In this document: piece after piece, positions 49,078-58,350 of the stretch | Layout: every line of letters starts with the position of its first letter | How positions within the stretch are numbered: the first letter of the stretch is position 1 | Assembly: GCF_002115725.1 (NCBI RefSeq) | Contig: NZ_JFKD01000013.1 | Coordinates: 62,001-126,000, forward strand | Reading direction: 5' to 3' | Length of the DNA: 64,000 nt | Source: Marivita cryptomonadis | GTDB lineage: Bacteria; Pseudomonadota; Alphaproteobacteria; Rhodobacterales; Rhodobacteraceae | The notes under the pieces: model-generated | What the model was told of the DNA's origin: nothing | Seen by the model: only the letters and a program-made list of their open reading frames with translations | Databases searched by the model: none | Made by a program: the position numbers and the translations under genes

Positions 49078-51110
49078 GCTGCGGCCTCCCGTCTTGCGCG
49101 CAATTCGACGTCGCGGCCAAGCGCGACAAGTTGGGTCGCGTCAAGGATCAGGGCGACGGTTCCGTCCCCCAGGATCGTCGCGCCCGAAAAGAACTTTAGG
49201 CAGGCGTGGAACTGCGACAGTTGCTTAATGACAGTCTGGTAGTTGCCAATGATCCGATCCACGACCAGACCAACCCGTCCCCCAGCAGAGGACACCACGA
49301 CCACCTTTTGAAAATCAGGCGGCGTGCCGTCGATTTCGAACAGGTGACGCAGGCGCAGGAAGGGAACCAGCTCGCCGCGAATGTTCAGGTAGGACGACCC
49401 GCCATTGCCAACCGTATGGAGCGTGGGAAGCTCGACGCATTCCTCGACCGCCGCCAATGGGATCGTATAACGTTCGCCACCCACATCGATGAGCATACCG
49501 TCGATGATCGCCAGCGTCAGAGGCAGGCGCAGGGTCAATGTGGTGCCGTGCCCGGGTTCCGAGGCAAGGTCGATTTCGCCACGCAGCGACGCGATGGTCC
49601 GCATCACCACATCCATGCCCACACCACGCCCCGAAAGTTCGGTGACCTTGTCCACGGTCGAAAAGCCGGGCTGAAAGATCATGCGGAAAATCTCGCTGTC
49701 GCTCAGGTCGTCCCGCTCGGACATCAGACCCTTGCTGATCGCCTTTTCCCGGATTTTGGCAGGGTTCAGACCGCGCCCATCGTCACGGACGGTGATCAGA
49801 ACCTCGGCTCCCGAATACCGGGCGCCTAGTTCGATCGTGCCGGTTTCCGGCTTGCCGACGGCGCGCCGGTCTTCCGGGGTTTCCAGCCCGTGGTCGACCG
49901 AATTGCGCAGAATGTGAACGAGCGGATCGGCCAGAAGTTCGATCACTGTCTTGTCGAGCTCGGTGTCTTCGCCAACGGTCACGAATTCCAGCGGTTTGCC
50001 CAAGGAAGAGGACAAGTCGCGCATCAAGCGACGGAACCGGCCCAGAATGCTACCAATCGGCACCATGCGCATCGACATGGTTGCATCCCGCAGCCCCGCG
50101 ACAAGACGCTGGATATCTTCGGCGACCGACATCATGGAGGCGTCGTTTGTGGCTTCGGTCAAGGCCTGCAGTCGCGCCTCTGCGATCACCAGCTCGCCAA
50201 CGCGGTCCATCAATTCGTCCAACCGTTCGGTGGCAACACGCATGGTTTCGCCAGCCGCGGCCTTGGGATTGGTTGGGGCTTTTGCCGCAGCTTGGCTTTG
50301 CGTTTCATCTGTTGCGGCGCGGGGGGCAGCACCGGGTGTTGCATCCATCAATGCCGGAGTGTCGACAGGTGCGGGCAGGGTTGCGCCCCGCCGTTCGACA
50401 CTAAGATCCATCTCGTCGCGGACAAACATGAACACCATGTCGATATCTGCGTCGGTCAGGTTGGCGTTGATTTCGACCTCCCAGCCCGTCAGGCAGTCGG
50501 TTGGATCAAGCTCTCCCAAGGTGGGGATGCGGTCGTCGAGCGCACGGACTGTGGTGTCTCCGTAGCCGCGCAGTTCTTCGATCAACAGAGCGGGATTGCT
50601 TCCAAGCCGCAGGGCGTCGGAACCAAGCCAAAAGCGAATGACGGTTGTCACTTCACCCAAAACCGGCTCTTCAACAGGGTGCGGTGTTTCTGCAGCCTCG
50701 TCTTCAGCAATGTCGGTGTCGTCGCTGTGATGGCCGGGGCGCATCAATTTGCGCAGGTTCGCAAGAATGCGCTGATTGTCTGCATCCGTTCCCTCGACGG
50801 CTTCCATCAACTTGCCGATCTGGTCACAGGCCTGAAGCGACAGGCCGATCAGGTCGTTCGAGACCGTCGCACGTCCATTGCGCAGATCGTCGAAGGCGGT
50901 TTCGAATTCATGAACGAATTGCGACAGCTCGGTGAAACCGAACATCGCACCCGATCCCTTGATCGTATGCATGCTGCGGAAGATCGAATTGATCAGTTCC
51001 GTATCGCCGGGCGCTGCTTCGAGGTCCATCAAGCCTTTCTCGATGGACTGAAGCAGCTCCGAGGCTTCCTGTCGGAAGATTTCGGCGCCCATGTCGTCGA
51101 ATCCGGTCAT
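49074..51110 (-). CDS. cheA: Chemotaxis histidine kinase CheA
   Basis: A 678-residue kinase with all expected domains: an Hpt domain with His48 (SMHTIKGSG), a linker, a response-regulator-binding region (about 150-240), a P/A-rich linker, a dimerisation domain (ERLDELMDRVGELVIAEARLQAL), an ATPase domain (N-box LRNSVDHGLE; G-boxes DDGRGLNP and GRGVGMDVV) and a C-terminal CheW-like regulatory domain. It overlaps cheY and cheW by 4 bases on each side. Confidence 0.95.
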   Translation of the reverse strand: MTGFDDMGAEIFRQEASELLQSIEKGLMDLEAAPGDTELINSIFRSMHTIKGSGAMFGFTELSQFVHEFETAFDDLRNGRATVSNDLIGLSLQACDQIGKLMEAVEGTDADNQRILANLRKLMRPGHHSDDTDIAEDEAAETPHPVEEPVLGEVTTVIRFWLGSDALRLGSNPALLIEELRGYGDTTVRALDDRIPTLGELDPTDCLTGWEVEINANLTDADIDMVFMFVRDEMDLSVERRGATLPAPVDTPALMDATPGAAPRAATDETQSQAAAKAPTNPKAAAGETMRVATERLDELMDRVGELVIAEARLQALTEATNDASMMSVAEDIQRLVAGLRDATMSMRMVPIGSILGRFRRLMRDLSSSLGKPLEFVTVGEDTELDKTVIELLADPLVHILRNSVDHGLETPEDRRAVGKPETGTIELGARYSGAEVLITVRDDGRGLNPAKIREKAISKGLMSERDDLSDSEIFRMIFQPGFSTVDKVTELSGRGVGMDVVMRTIASLRGEIDLASEPGHGTTLTLRLPLTLAIIDGMLIDVGGERYTIPLAAVEECVELPTLHTVGNGGSSYLNIRGELVPFLRLRHLFEIDGTPPDFQKVVVVSSAGGRVGLVVDRIIGNYQTVIKQLSQFHACLKFFSGATILGDGTVALILDATQLVALGRDVELRARREAAA

Positions 51111-51475
51111 GCGCCGACCATTTTCTTGACGACGGCGAGGATCTGGTTCTGGTCGAACGGTTTGACCATCCAGCCGGTTGCGCCCGCGTCCTTGGCCTGT
51201 GCCTTGAGAGCGGCGTCGCTTTCTGTCGACAGAAAGACGACCGGAACGCCAACGGATTGCGGCGTTGCGCGGAATTTCCGGATAAAGCTCAGACCGTCCA
51301 GACGTGGCATGTTCTGGTCTGTCAAAACGGCGTCCACATGGGTCGACGTCGCCTTCTCGAAGGCGTCCTGTCCGTCTTCTGCTTCGATGATGTCATACCC
51401 GGCGGCTGCCAGTGTCATCTGAACCATCTTTCGCACAGAGGGAGAGTCGTCCACAACGAGAACGGTTTTTGCCAT
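51107..51475 (-). CDS. cheY: CheY-like response regulator
   Basis: A 122-residue single receiver domain. It has VLVVDDSPSVRKMV (acidic pocket), the phospho-acceptor Asp53 in VLTDQNMPRLDGL, VFLSTES (switch Ser/Thr) and Lys in MVKPFD. It lies directly before cheA with a 4-base overlap and is therefore the probable output regulator to the flagellar motor. Confidence 0.94.
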   Translation of the reverse strand: MAKTVLVVDDSPSVRKMVQMTLAAAGYDIIEAEDGQDAFEKATSTHVDAVLTDQNMPRLDGLSFIRKFRATPQSVGVPVVFLSTESDAALKAQAKDAGATGWMVKPFDQNQILAVVKKMVGA

Positions 51476-51503
51476 TTTCTATTTTCCTTTTGCTAAAATC
51501 AGG

Positions 51504-51782
51504 TCAGGCGGCGTGCGCGAAACAAATGCCGTATTCCGCGAGGACTGCATCAAACGTGCCATGTCCGTCCGAAACGACCGAAAACGACCTGCTGTTTCGC
51601 TCTGCTGTTTTCCGCGCGCTGATCAGGACCTGCAGCATTGCAAGATCGATCTGTTCGACCTGACTACAGGTCACGACGATGTCGGTTTCGGTCTCAATCA
51701 ACTGTCTCAAGGATGTCAGGACAGCCCCGCATTCCGTGATGGTTGCTTTGAGGGGCAGATCGAACGTTTTGACGGATGCCAT
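51504..51782 (-). CDS. STAS-domain protein heading the chemotaxis operon
   Basis: A 92-residue STAS (anti-sigma antagonist-like) domain: KTFDLPLKATITECGAVLTSLRQLIETETDIVVTCSQVEQIDLAMLQVLISARKTAER. The usual phosphorylatable Ser/Thr after the conserved Asp is replaced (DLAM), so classical phosphorylation is unlikely. The ATG at 51782 is preferred because AAGGA lies 7 bases before it; 51803 has no ribosome site. First gene of the operon, 28 bases before cheY. Confidence 0.82.
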   Translation of the reverse strand: MASVKTFDLPLKATITECGAVLTSLRQLIETETDIVVTCSQVEQIDLAMLQVLISARKTAERNSRSFSVVSDGHGTFDAVLAEYGICFAHAA

Positions 51783-52039
51783 GTCGGTTTCCTTGAAATA
51801 CATACGTGGAAACTGAAACGAACAGGGCGGATGGTCTTTTAGTTGCAGGTCTCCGCAGCCACTGGTAGCGGCGTGGGATAATCTTCGCGAAGTGCTCTAA
51901 CTATCTGAAAGAAATGTGGTAATTTTGGGTGTTGGGCTATCCAAAGATATTTGGGCGACAGGCCGAAAAAGGCTGTGCGGCCTGTCAGGTCAGCAAACAG
52001 GAACCGCGTTTCGATCTTGAACAGCAGCCTGCCAGCGGA

Positions 52040-52702
52040 TCAGGACAAAGCTGCCAAAGCCATGTGTACCGAGGCAACCACGGGGTCGATGATGCGCGAG
52101 CGGGCAGGGGCCGTGATCTGGTTGGCGATCAAGGTCATCCCGCCACAGCCCAGCACGATGCTGCACCCGGGATGCGCCGCCGCTGTCCTGTCGATAGCGT
52201 CCTGAACGCGCCGCAGACTTTCGGCCCCCGCGTTCAGCTCCAGCACGGGCACGCCAGAGGCATGTATCCCGGCGCAGCGCGCGTCGAGGGTCATAGCGCG
52301 AATGTTGTCGGCAATCACCGGCACCGACACATCAAGGCTTGTGACCACCGCGAACTTCTGGGCGGCCAGGCAGCCCGCAAGACATCCCGCTTCACCCAAG
52401 CCCACCACCGGCAGACCGGCTGTCGAACGAAGCGTGGCAAGCCCCGTGTCGTCAAAGCAGCCAATGACCGCGACGTGCGCGCCGTTCTCCCGCGCCTCGT
52501 CGACCAGTGCAAACAGGCCGTCAAGGCACCGCTCGGCATCCGCTGGCCCCTGTATCGACGCAGGCCCCCGGTGATTGGTCAGGCCCACGACATCCGCCAG
52601 ACCATCAATTGCAGCGCGGGCCGTGTCGACCATCTCGGTGGTCATGCGTTCGGTGGAATTCGGATTGAGGATCGCGATCCTCGGGCGCACGCGCGACGTC
52701 AC
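52040..52702 (-). CDS. Asp/Glu/hydantoin racemase-family protein
   Basis: A 220-residue cofactor-independent racemase-fold protein. It has the NPNSTERMT phosphate/substrate loop near the N-terminus and the two-cysteine pair of the superfamily: IGCFDDTG (Cys near 80) and VLGCGGMT (Cys near 185), the two acid-base residues. The GTG at 52702 overlaps the ABC ATPase stop (GTGA), with GGAGGG upstream, so it is the last gene of the transporter operon. It may racemise or isomerise the imported compound. Confidence 0.85.
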   Translation of the reverse strand: MTSRVRPRIAILNPNSTERMTTEMVDTARAAIDGLADVVGLTNHRGPASIQGPADAERCLDGLFALVDEARENGAHVAVIGCFDDTGLATLRSTAGLPVVGLGEAGCLAGCLAAQKFAVVTSLDVSVPVIADNIRAMTLDARCAGIHASGVPVLELNAGAESLRRVQDAIDRTAAAHPGCSIVLGCGGMTLIANQITAPARSRIIDPVVASVHMALAALS

Positions 52703-53718
52703 CGCTGGCCCTCCGCCTTCGCCAGCGTCTCGGTTCGACTGGCTTGTACGCATCGCGCCCAGCGTCCGTCCGCTCCTGTCCAAACCGGCAGGGGGCTGGC
52801 GTGACAGGCGGCTTCGGCATGAGCACAACGCGGTGCAAAGGAACAGCCTTCCGGCAGCGCATTGAGCGGCGGCGGCGCGCCGGGCACGGCATCCAGACGC
52901 GTGCCCGGCACAGCCCCGACAAGATTGGCCGCCAACAGCCCTTTCGAATAGGGGTGCCGTGCATCGCGGATCACATCCCGGACAGATCCGGTTTCGACAA
53001 AGCTGCCTGCATACATCACCGCCAGCCTGTCGGACACTTCGACCGCTACGCCGATATCGTGGGTGACAAAGATCACCCCCATACCCATCTCCTGCTGTAA
53101 CTCGCGCAACAGCAACAGGATTTGGATTTGCACGGTCGCATCAAGTGCTGTTGTCGGCTCGTCCGCCAGCAGCAGCTTGGGGCGGCAGGCCAGAGCCAGA
53201 GCGATCATCGCGCGTTGACGCATTCCGCCCGACATCTCGTGTGGGTAGTTCTCCAGCCGCCGTTTGGCCGACGGGATGCGTACCAGTTCCAGCATCTCAA
53301 GAGCGCGGGTCATCGCGTCACTTTTCGAGATTGCTTCATGCCGCATCACGGTCTCAGCGATCTGCTGACCGACGGTGTAGACCGGGTCCAGCGCCAAGGC
53401 GGGGTCTTGAAAGATCATCGATGCGACACCGCCGCGGTGATCGGCCAAGGCGCGTCCCTGCAAGGACAGAACATCGTTGCCATCCACTTCGACCCGGCCG
53501 GTGATTTTGGTCTTCCGTTCCGGCAAAAGGCGCAGCAAGGTCTTCAACGTCACGCTCTTGCCAGACCCGCTTTCGCCCAGAATGCCCAGCACCTCGCCCG
53601 GAGCAAGGTCAAAGCTCACATTGTTGACCGCATGGACCGGCGGTGTCCCGGCAAAGCGCACCGACAGGTCCTGCACCCTGACAAGAGGCGTAACGGCGTG
53701 TACGGTTTCTTGCGTCAT
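52699..53718 (-). CDS. Peptide/nickel-type ABC transporter ATP-binding protein (DppD-like)
   Basis: A 339-residue ATPase with Walker A GESGSGKSV, the MSGGMRQRAMIALAL signature, Walker B LLLADEPTTALDATV and the C-terminal oligopeptide-family extension GCSFAPRCAHAEAAC. The ATG at 53718 overlaps the previous gene by 4 bases. It pairs with the next ATPase to energise the two permeases. Confidence 0.93.
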   Translation of the reverse strand: MTQETVHAVTPLVRVQDLSVRFAGTPPVHAVNNVSFDLAPGEVLGILGESGSGKSVTLKTLLRLLPERKTKITGRVEVDGNDVLSLQGRALADHRGGVASMIFQDPALALDPVYTVGQQIAETVMRHEAISKSDAMTRALEMLELVRIPSAKRRLENYPHEMSGGMRQRAMIALALACRPKLLLADEPTTALDATVQIQILLLLRELQQEMGMGVIFVTHDIGVAVEVSDRLAVMYAGSFVETGSVRDVIRDARHPYSKGLLAANLVGAVPGTRLDAVPGAPPPLNALPEGCSFAPRCAHAEAACHASPLPVWTGADGRWARCVQASRTETLAKAEGQR

Positions 53719-54689
53719 GCGACCTCCTCCGTCTTTGCGTTGAGATGGCAGGCCGCGACATGGCCTGTCCCGACCCGATGCGACACGGGCACCTGTGCCG
53801 AACAGGGTCCGAACGCATGGGCGCATCGCGTGTGGAACCGGCATCCCGGTGGCGGGTCGATTGGGTTCGGAGGATCACCGGCCAGCGGCGCCTCCATCGT
53901 GCGGCGATCCGGATCAAGCGACGGCATCGCGGCCAGAAGCGCCTCGGTATAGGGGTGACGTGGCGCACTATAGAGGCTTTCCGCCGGTCCGATCTCGGCC
54001 ACTTCGCCCAGATACATCACCATCACCCGATCCGAGATATGGCGCACCACGTTCAGGTCGTGACTGATGAACACATAGGTCAAACCGCGTTCGCGGCGCA
54101 GGTCCATCAGCAGGTTCAGCACCTGAGCCTCGACCGACTTGTCGAGCGCCGACACCGCCTCATCAAGGACGATCACCCGAGGATCGAAGGCCAATGCGCG
54201 TGCGATATTCACCCTCTGGCGTTGCCCGCCCGACAGCTCATGCGCGTAGCGGCCACCAAAACGGGTGGGGTCCAGACCGACACGGTCCAGCAGGTCTTGC
54301 GCCTTGCGCATCGCCTCGGCCCGCGACACGCCGTGCACCATGGGTCCAAACGCTACCGCGTCTATCATCGTCATGCGCGGATTGAGCGAGGCGAAACTGT
54401 CCTGAAACACCATCTGCACCTTGCTGCGAAACGATTTGAGCGGCAGTTCCGGCCCGACCATCTTGCCCTCGTAGCGCACGCTTCCGCTATCCGGCGTCAG
54501 CAGTTGCACCAAAAGCCGCGCTGTCGTGGACTTGCCGCAGCCACTTTCGCCGACGACGCCCAAGGTCTCACCGGGGGCCAGTTCGAAACTGACATCATCG
54601 ACGGCACGTACCACTTTGCGTGCAGCGCCGAACCCTCCGGCATTGAAGTGTTTGACGAGGCTATGTGCGGACAGAATCGGCGTGCTCAT
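53715..54689 (-). CDS. Peptide/nickel-type ABC transporter ATP-binding protein (DppF-like)
   Basis: A 324-residue ATPase with Walker A GESGCGKST, VQMVFQDSFASLNPRMT, the LSGGQRQRVNIARAL signature, Walker B VIVLDEAVSALDKSV and the C-terminal cysteine extension GCRFHTRCAHAFGPC. The frame is open far upstream, but the ATG at 54689, overlapping the permease stop by 4 bases, is the real start. Confidence 0.93.
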   Translation of the reverse strand: MSTPILSAHSLVKHFNAGGFGAARKVVRAVDDVSFELAPGETLGVVGESGCGKSTTARLLVQLLTPDSGSVRYEGKMVGPELPLKSFRSKVQMVFQDSFASLNPRMTMIDAVAFGPMVHGVSRAEAMRKAQDLLDRVGLDPTRFGGRYAHELSGGQRQRVNIARALAFDPRVIVLDEAVSALDKSVEAQVLNLLMDLRRERGLTYVFISHDLNVVRHISDRVMVMYLGEVAEIGPAESLYSAPRHPYTEALLAAMPSLDPDRRTMEAPLAGDPPNPIDPPPGCRFHTRCAHAFGPCSAQVPVSHRVGTGHVAACHLNAKTEEVA

Positions 54690-55573
54690 TGTTTCACATC
54701 CATGGCGGATCTCAGTCCGTCGCTCAGCATGTTGAACGAGATCGAGGTAAGAAAGATCATCACGCCGGGCAGCGCGGCCAGCCACGGCTGGACATAGATC
54801 GCATTGCGCAATGTGTTCAGCATCAGACCCCACTCCGCGTTGGGCGGGCTGACGCCAAGGCCGAGGAAGGACAGACCTGCGGCAAGGATCATCGACACCG
54901 AGATCAGGCTGGTGGCGTAGACAAAGATTGGGCCAAGCACATTGCCCAGTACATGATCGCGCACGATCCGCAGGCTCGAAGCCCCGCTGGCCTGTGCCGC
55001 TTCGATATATTCCAGCTTTCGTACCGATGTGGTGACGCTTTCGGCCACGCGCGCAATCGGCGGGATGAAGACCACGGTCAGGGACAGAAGCCCGTTGAGG
55101 ATGCCCGCGCCCAATGCGCCGGAAATCGCGATCGCCAGCAGCACCGACGGAAAGGCGTAGAGCACATCGAGCACTCGCATGGTGATGGTGTTGACCCAAC
55201 CTCCCAGATAACCGGCAGCGATGCCGATGGCGGCACCGATGGTAAAGGCGATCAGCACCGGCACGACCCCCATGAAGAGCGACAGGCGCGCGCCATAGAT
55301 CAGGCGGCTGAGCATATCGCGGCCCAACTCGTCGGCCCCCAGCGGGTATCCTTCGGTCCCGATGGGGGACAGGCGCTTGATCATGCTGCCATCCAGTGGG
55401 TTGGCAGGCGCGATCCACGGCGCAAAGACCGCCATCAGCACCAGACCGGCCGCGACAAGCCCGGCACAGACGGCGACCTTGTCGCGCAGGAACCGCGTCC
55501 AGACAGATCGCCAATAGCCTTGCGATTTCTCGATGGTGGCCAGATGTGCCACGGTATCTGCGGTGACAGCCAT
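54686..55573 (-). CDS. Peptide/nickel-type ABC transporter permease (DppC-like)
   Basis: A 295-residue inner-membrane permease. It has the N-terminal cytoplasmic segment and first helix (VAVCAGLVAAGLVLMAVFAPWIAPANP), the YPLGADELGRDMLSRLIYGARLSL family motif, and the EAA loop EAAQASGASSLRIVRDHVLGNVLGP. It lies 3 bases after the DppB-like gene. Confidence 0.93.
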   Translation of the reverse strand: MAVTADTVAHLATIEKSQGYWRSVWTRFLRDKVAVCAGLVAAGLVLMAVFAPWIAPANPLDGSMIKRLSPIGTEGYPLGADELGRDMLSRLIYGARLSLFMGVVPVLIAFTIGAAIGIAAGYLGGWVNTITMRVLDVLYAFPSVLLAIAISGALGAGILNGLLSLTVVFIPPIARVAESVTTSVRKLEYIEAAQASGASSLRIVRDHVLGNVLGPIFVYATSLISVSMILAAGLSFLGLGVSPPNAEWGLMLNTLRNAIYVQPWLAALPGVMIFLTSISFNMLSDGLRSAMDVKQ

Positions 55574-55576
55574 GGC

Positions 55577-56530
55577 TTAGCCCCTTTGCAAACGGGGATC
55601 GAGCGAGGTTTGCGCCACGTCGACCAACAGGTTGAGGATCACGAAGAACATCGCCAGCACGAGGATCGTGCCTTGCAACAGCGGCAGGTCGCGCTGAAAA
55701 ATCGCCTGACCCAAAAGGAACCCTGTGCCGGGCCATGAGAACACGGTCTCGATCAGGATCGACCCGCCCAGCAGGTAGCCAAGTTGCAAGCCCATCACGG
55801 CCAAAGCGGTGGGGGCCGCGTTCTTGATCACATGCGCCAGCACGCCGCGATCCAGCAGGCCTTTGGCGCGTAGGCCCGACACGAATTCCTGCTGCAGGAT
55901 GTCCGCCACCAATGCGCGCACGGTGCGGGCGACGATGCCCATAGGGATCACCGACATCGTGACGGCGGGCAAGATCAGGTACTGCATGTGCTCCCAATCC
56001 CAGACCCATTGGCTTGATCCGCCCGGCCCGGCCCCGGTTGCGGGCAGCCAGCGCAGTTCGACCGAAAAGATGATGACCATGACCATACCGAGCCAGTAAT
56101 GCGGCACGGACACGCCCACGACCGAAATGGCCGTGGCCAGCTTGTCGATCCAGCTGTCGCGGAAGTAGCCCGCCACAAAGCCGAACAAGCCGCCAAGGGT
56201 GAAACCGATGATGGTCGCGGTGACAGCAAGGACCAGCGTATTGCCGACGGCATTAAGCACTTCGGACGCTACAGGACGTCCGGATGCGATGGAATTGCCC
56301 AAATCCCCCTGAAGCGCCAGCCCCAGCCAGCGCAGGAATTGTTCTGGATAGGACTTATCAAACCCGTAGATCGCCATCATTTGTTCCTGCAACTCGACCG
56401 ACGCGTCCGGCGGCAGGATCGACACAAGCGGATCACCGGGAGAGATGTGAACCAGTGCAAAACATACCAGAGACACGCCCAGCATGATCGGCACGGTGTA
56501 GAGAACGCGGCGCAGGATGAACGAAAGCAT
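55577..56530 (-). CDS. Peptide/nickel-type ABC transporter permease (DppB-like)
   Basis: A 317-residue inner-membrane permease starting MLSFILRRVLYTVPIMLGVSLV, followed by FALVHISPGDP (family motif), a series of five further helices and the EAA-type loop GLRAKGLLDRGVLAHVIKNAAPT. The ATG at 56530 is preferred to a TTG 21 bases earlier. A strong hairpin lies between it and the binding-protein gene. Confidence 0.92.
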   Translation of the reverse strand: MLSFILRRVLYTVPIMLGVSLVCFALVHISPGDPLVSILPPDASVELQEQMMAIYGFDKSYPEQFLRWLGLALQGDLGNSIASGRPVASEVLNAVGNTLVLAVTATIIGFTLGGLFGFVAGYFRDSWIDKLATAISVVGVSVPHYWLGMVMVIIFSVELRWLPATGAGPGGSSQWVWDWEHMQYLILPAVTMSVIPMGIVARTVRALVADILQQEFVSGLRAKGLLDRGVLAHVIKNAAPTALAVMGLQLGYLLGGSILIETVFSWPGTGFLLGQAIFQRDLPLLQGTILVLAMFFVILNLLVDVAQTSLDPRLQRG

Positions 56531-56553
56531 AATCGGATTGGCCTGTTGCAAAA

Positions 56554-56581
56554 GGGGCCGTCCCGGTGTCGGGACGACCCC
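56554..56581 (-). terminator. Attenuating hairpin between binding-protein and permease genes
   Basis: GGGGCCGTCCCG and CGGGACGACCCC form a 12-base stem with one mismatch and a 4-base loop. On the minus strand it is followed by TTTT. It can act as a partial terminator that favours binding-protein expression. Confidence 0.65.
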
Positions 56582-56596
56582 ATTGGGTGTGAAGGA

Positions 56597-58246
56597 TTAC
56601 TCTTCGATGGTCATCGGCGCGATGTCGATGAACCAGTTCTTCGGCTGAGTCACATTGCCGACCTTGGCCGACATCGCGCGCGGACCCACGTCATGGGCGA
56701 TCCAGACAAAGGGTGCTTCCTCGACAATGCGGGTGTGCAGACGGGCCAGGGCCGCGTCACGATCCGCATCCGCAAAGGACGTGCGGGCATCCGCGATCAA
56801 AGCGTCGAACTCATCGTTGCCGAACAGGCCCCAGTTGTTGGACACCGGTGGGAAGGTTTCCGTCGAAACGAAGCGGACCATGGCAAAGAACGGGTCCATC
56901 GTGGCGAAGGACACGTTGATCGCATGCGCACCGCGCGCACTTTCATCCGCAGCGCCTTTGCGCCAGTTGGTGAACACGGTGTTCCATTCCAGCACGTCGA
57001 GTTCCACGTCAAAGAAGCAATCCGCCAGCGACTGCTGCACGTATTCGTTCATCGTGACTGGCTGCATCTGACCCGAACCCGAGGCTGAGGTCTGAACCTT
57101 CACCTTGACCGGGTTGTCCGCTGAAAAACCGGCTTCGGCCATCAGCGTGCGCGCCGTGTCGGGGTCATAGCGAATGTCGAAAGACGGGTTGCCCCACCAC
57201 GGATGGCCCGGCTCGACCGAGCCTTTGGGGATGCCCATATAACCGCCCAGCAGCACCTGGAGCTCTTCGCGGTTCACACAGAGGTTGGCCGCATGGCGCA
57301 CCCGCTTGTCGAGCCAGGGCGAGCCTTCGTGAAAGGACAGCTGCCACGGCCAGACATGCGGCTGCGGGTTGGAATAAATGACGTTGCCTTCGCTTTGAAT
57401 GCGCGGGATCGCATCGGGGGCAGGGGCTTCGATCCAGTCGACCTGACCGGACAGCAGGGCAGCTGTGCGCGCGTTGGCATCGGGCAGCGGCACAAGGACA
57501 ACACGGTCGATGGTCGGCGTGCGGGCCGGATCCCAGTAGTTCTCGTTCTTGACCATTTCGAACCGTTCGCGCGGCACGAACAGATCGCCCTCGAACGGGC
57601 CGGTGCCCGATGGATCAAAGGCAAACGCGGTCCAAGCGGCGGCAGCGCGTTCCTTGGGATCGGTGATCGACGCATCGACGGCATCGTAAAGCGACTGCCA
57701 ATGGGTCGGCGAGGCCATGAACAGCATCGTCATGTTGAGTGGCAAAAAGCTGTCAGGCTGCGTGGTGGTCAATTCGACGGTCAGATCGTCGATGGCGCGG
57801 GCGGATGCGAGGGTCGGCATACGCGACTTGGTGGCGCCAACCTGATCGGGGGCAAAATGCGGCGCGTTTTCGTCCAGCACCTTCTGAGCGTTCCAGACAA
57901 CTGCTTCGGCGTTGAAGGGCGATCCGTCATGGAAGGTCACGCCTTCACGTAAGGTGAAGGTCCACTTGGTCGTGTCGTCCGGGTTCACTTCCCACGCCGT
58001 GGCCAAGCCCGGCACGATCCCGCTGGGTTCGGTTTCCGATGACAGGTCCCAATGCGTCAGCGCGTCGTACATCGGGATGCCGGTAAAGCGGTTGCCTTCA
58101 AAGCCTTGGTCCGGCTGGCCCGATGTGCGCGGGATATCCGCTGCCGTCATACCGATGGTCAGGGTTTTCTCGGCCCAGGCAGGGCCTGCGGCCAGCATCG
58201 CCGCGACAAGTGCGATCGCAGAGGATCGCTGCACAAAATTCCTCAT
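56597..58246 (-). CDS. Peptide/nickel-type ABC transporter substrate-binding protein
   Basis: A 549-residue periplasmic receptor (SBP family 5). A signal peptide (VQRSSAIALVAAMLAAGPAWA) is followed by the family signature WTFTLREGVTFHDGSPFNAEAVVWN and GTGPFEGDLFVPRERFEMVKNENYWDP. The ATG at 58246 lies 7 bases after AGGAG. First gene of a six-gene operon and divergent from a GntR regulator. The ligand may be a peptide, opine or amino-acid conjugate. Confidence 0.92.
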   Translation of the reverse strand: MRNFVQRSSAIALVAAMLAAGPAWAEKTLTIGMTAADIPRTSGQPDQGFEGNRFTGIPMYDALTHWDLSSETEPSGIVPGLATAWEVNPDDTTKWTFTLREGVTFHDGSPFNAEAVVWNAQKVLDENAPHFAPDQVGATKSRMPTLASARAIDDLTVELTTTQPDSFLPLNMTMLFMASPTHWQSLYDAVDASITDPKERAAAAWTAFAFDPSGTGPFEGDLFVPRERFEMVKNENYWDPARTPTIDRVVLVPLPDANARTAALLSGQVDWIEAPAPDAIPRIQSEGNVIYSNPQPHVWPWQLSFHEGSPWLDKRVRHAANLCVNREELQVLLGGYMGIPKGSVEPGHPWWGNPSFDIRYDPDTARTLMAEAGFSADNPVKVKVQTSASGSGQMQPVTMNEYVQQSLADCFFDVELDVLEWNTVFTNWRKGAADESARGAHAINVSFATMDPFFAMVRFVSTETFPPVSNNWGLFGNDEFDALIADARTSFADADRDAALARLHTRIVEEAPFVWIAHDVGPRAMSAKVGNVTQPKNWFIDIAPMTIEE

Positions 58247-58350
58247 TTCCATACTCCTGTTGAACGTCCGGACCAAGCCCTGCAGACCGGCCTCGCCCCT
58301 GAAGCAGAGATTGAGATGTGGGCAAAATACGTCGACAACCAAATTCCAGA

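Noticed and set aside
49890..51422. A 510-codon plus-strand frame opposite cheA/cheY
   Set aside because: It is fully antisense to strongly supported che genes; long antisense frames arise from the high third-position GC. The product is His/Arg/Gln-rich with no domain.
54665..55738. A 357-codon plus-strand frame opposite the permease genes
   Set aside because: Antisense shadow, low complexity (many Gln/His/Arg), no family.
54690..56009. Upstream extension of the DppF-like ATPase frame to 764 codons
   Set aside because: The extra part lies over the two permease genes in another frame. The normal ATPase start is at 54689 with a 4-base overlap.
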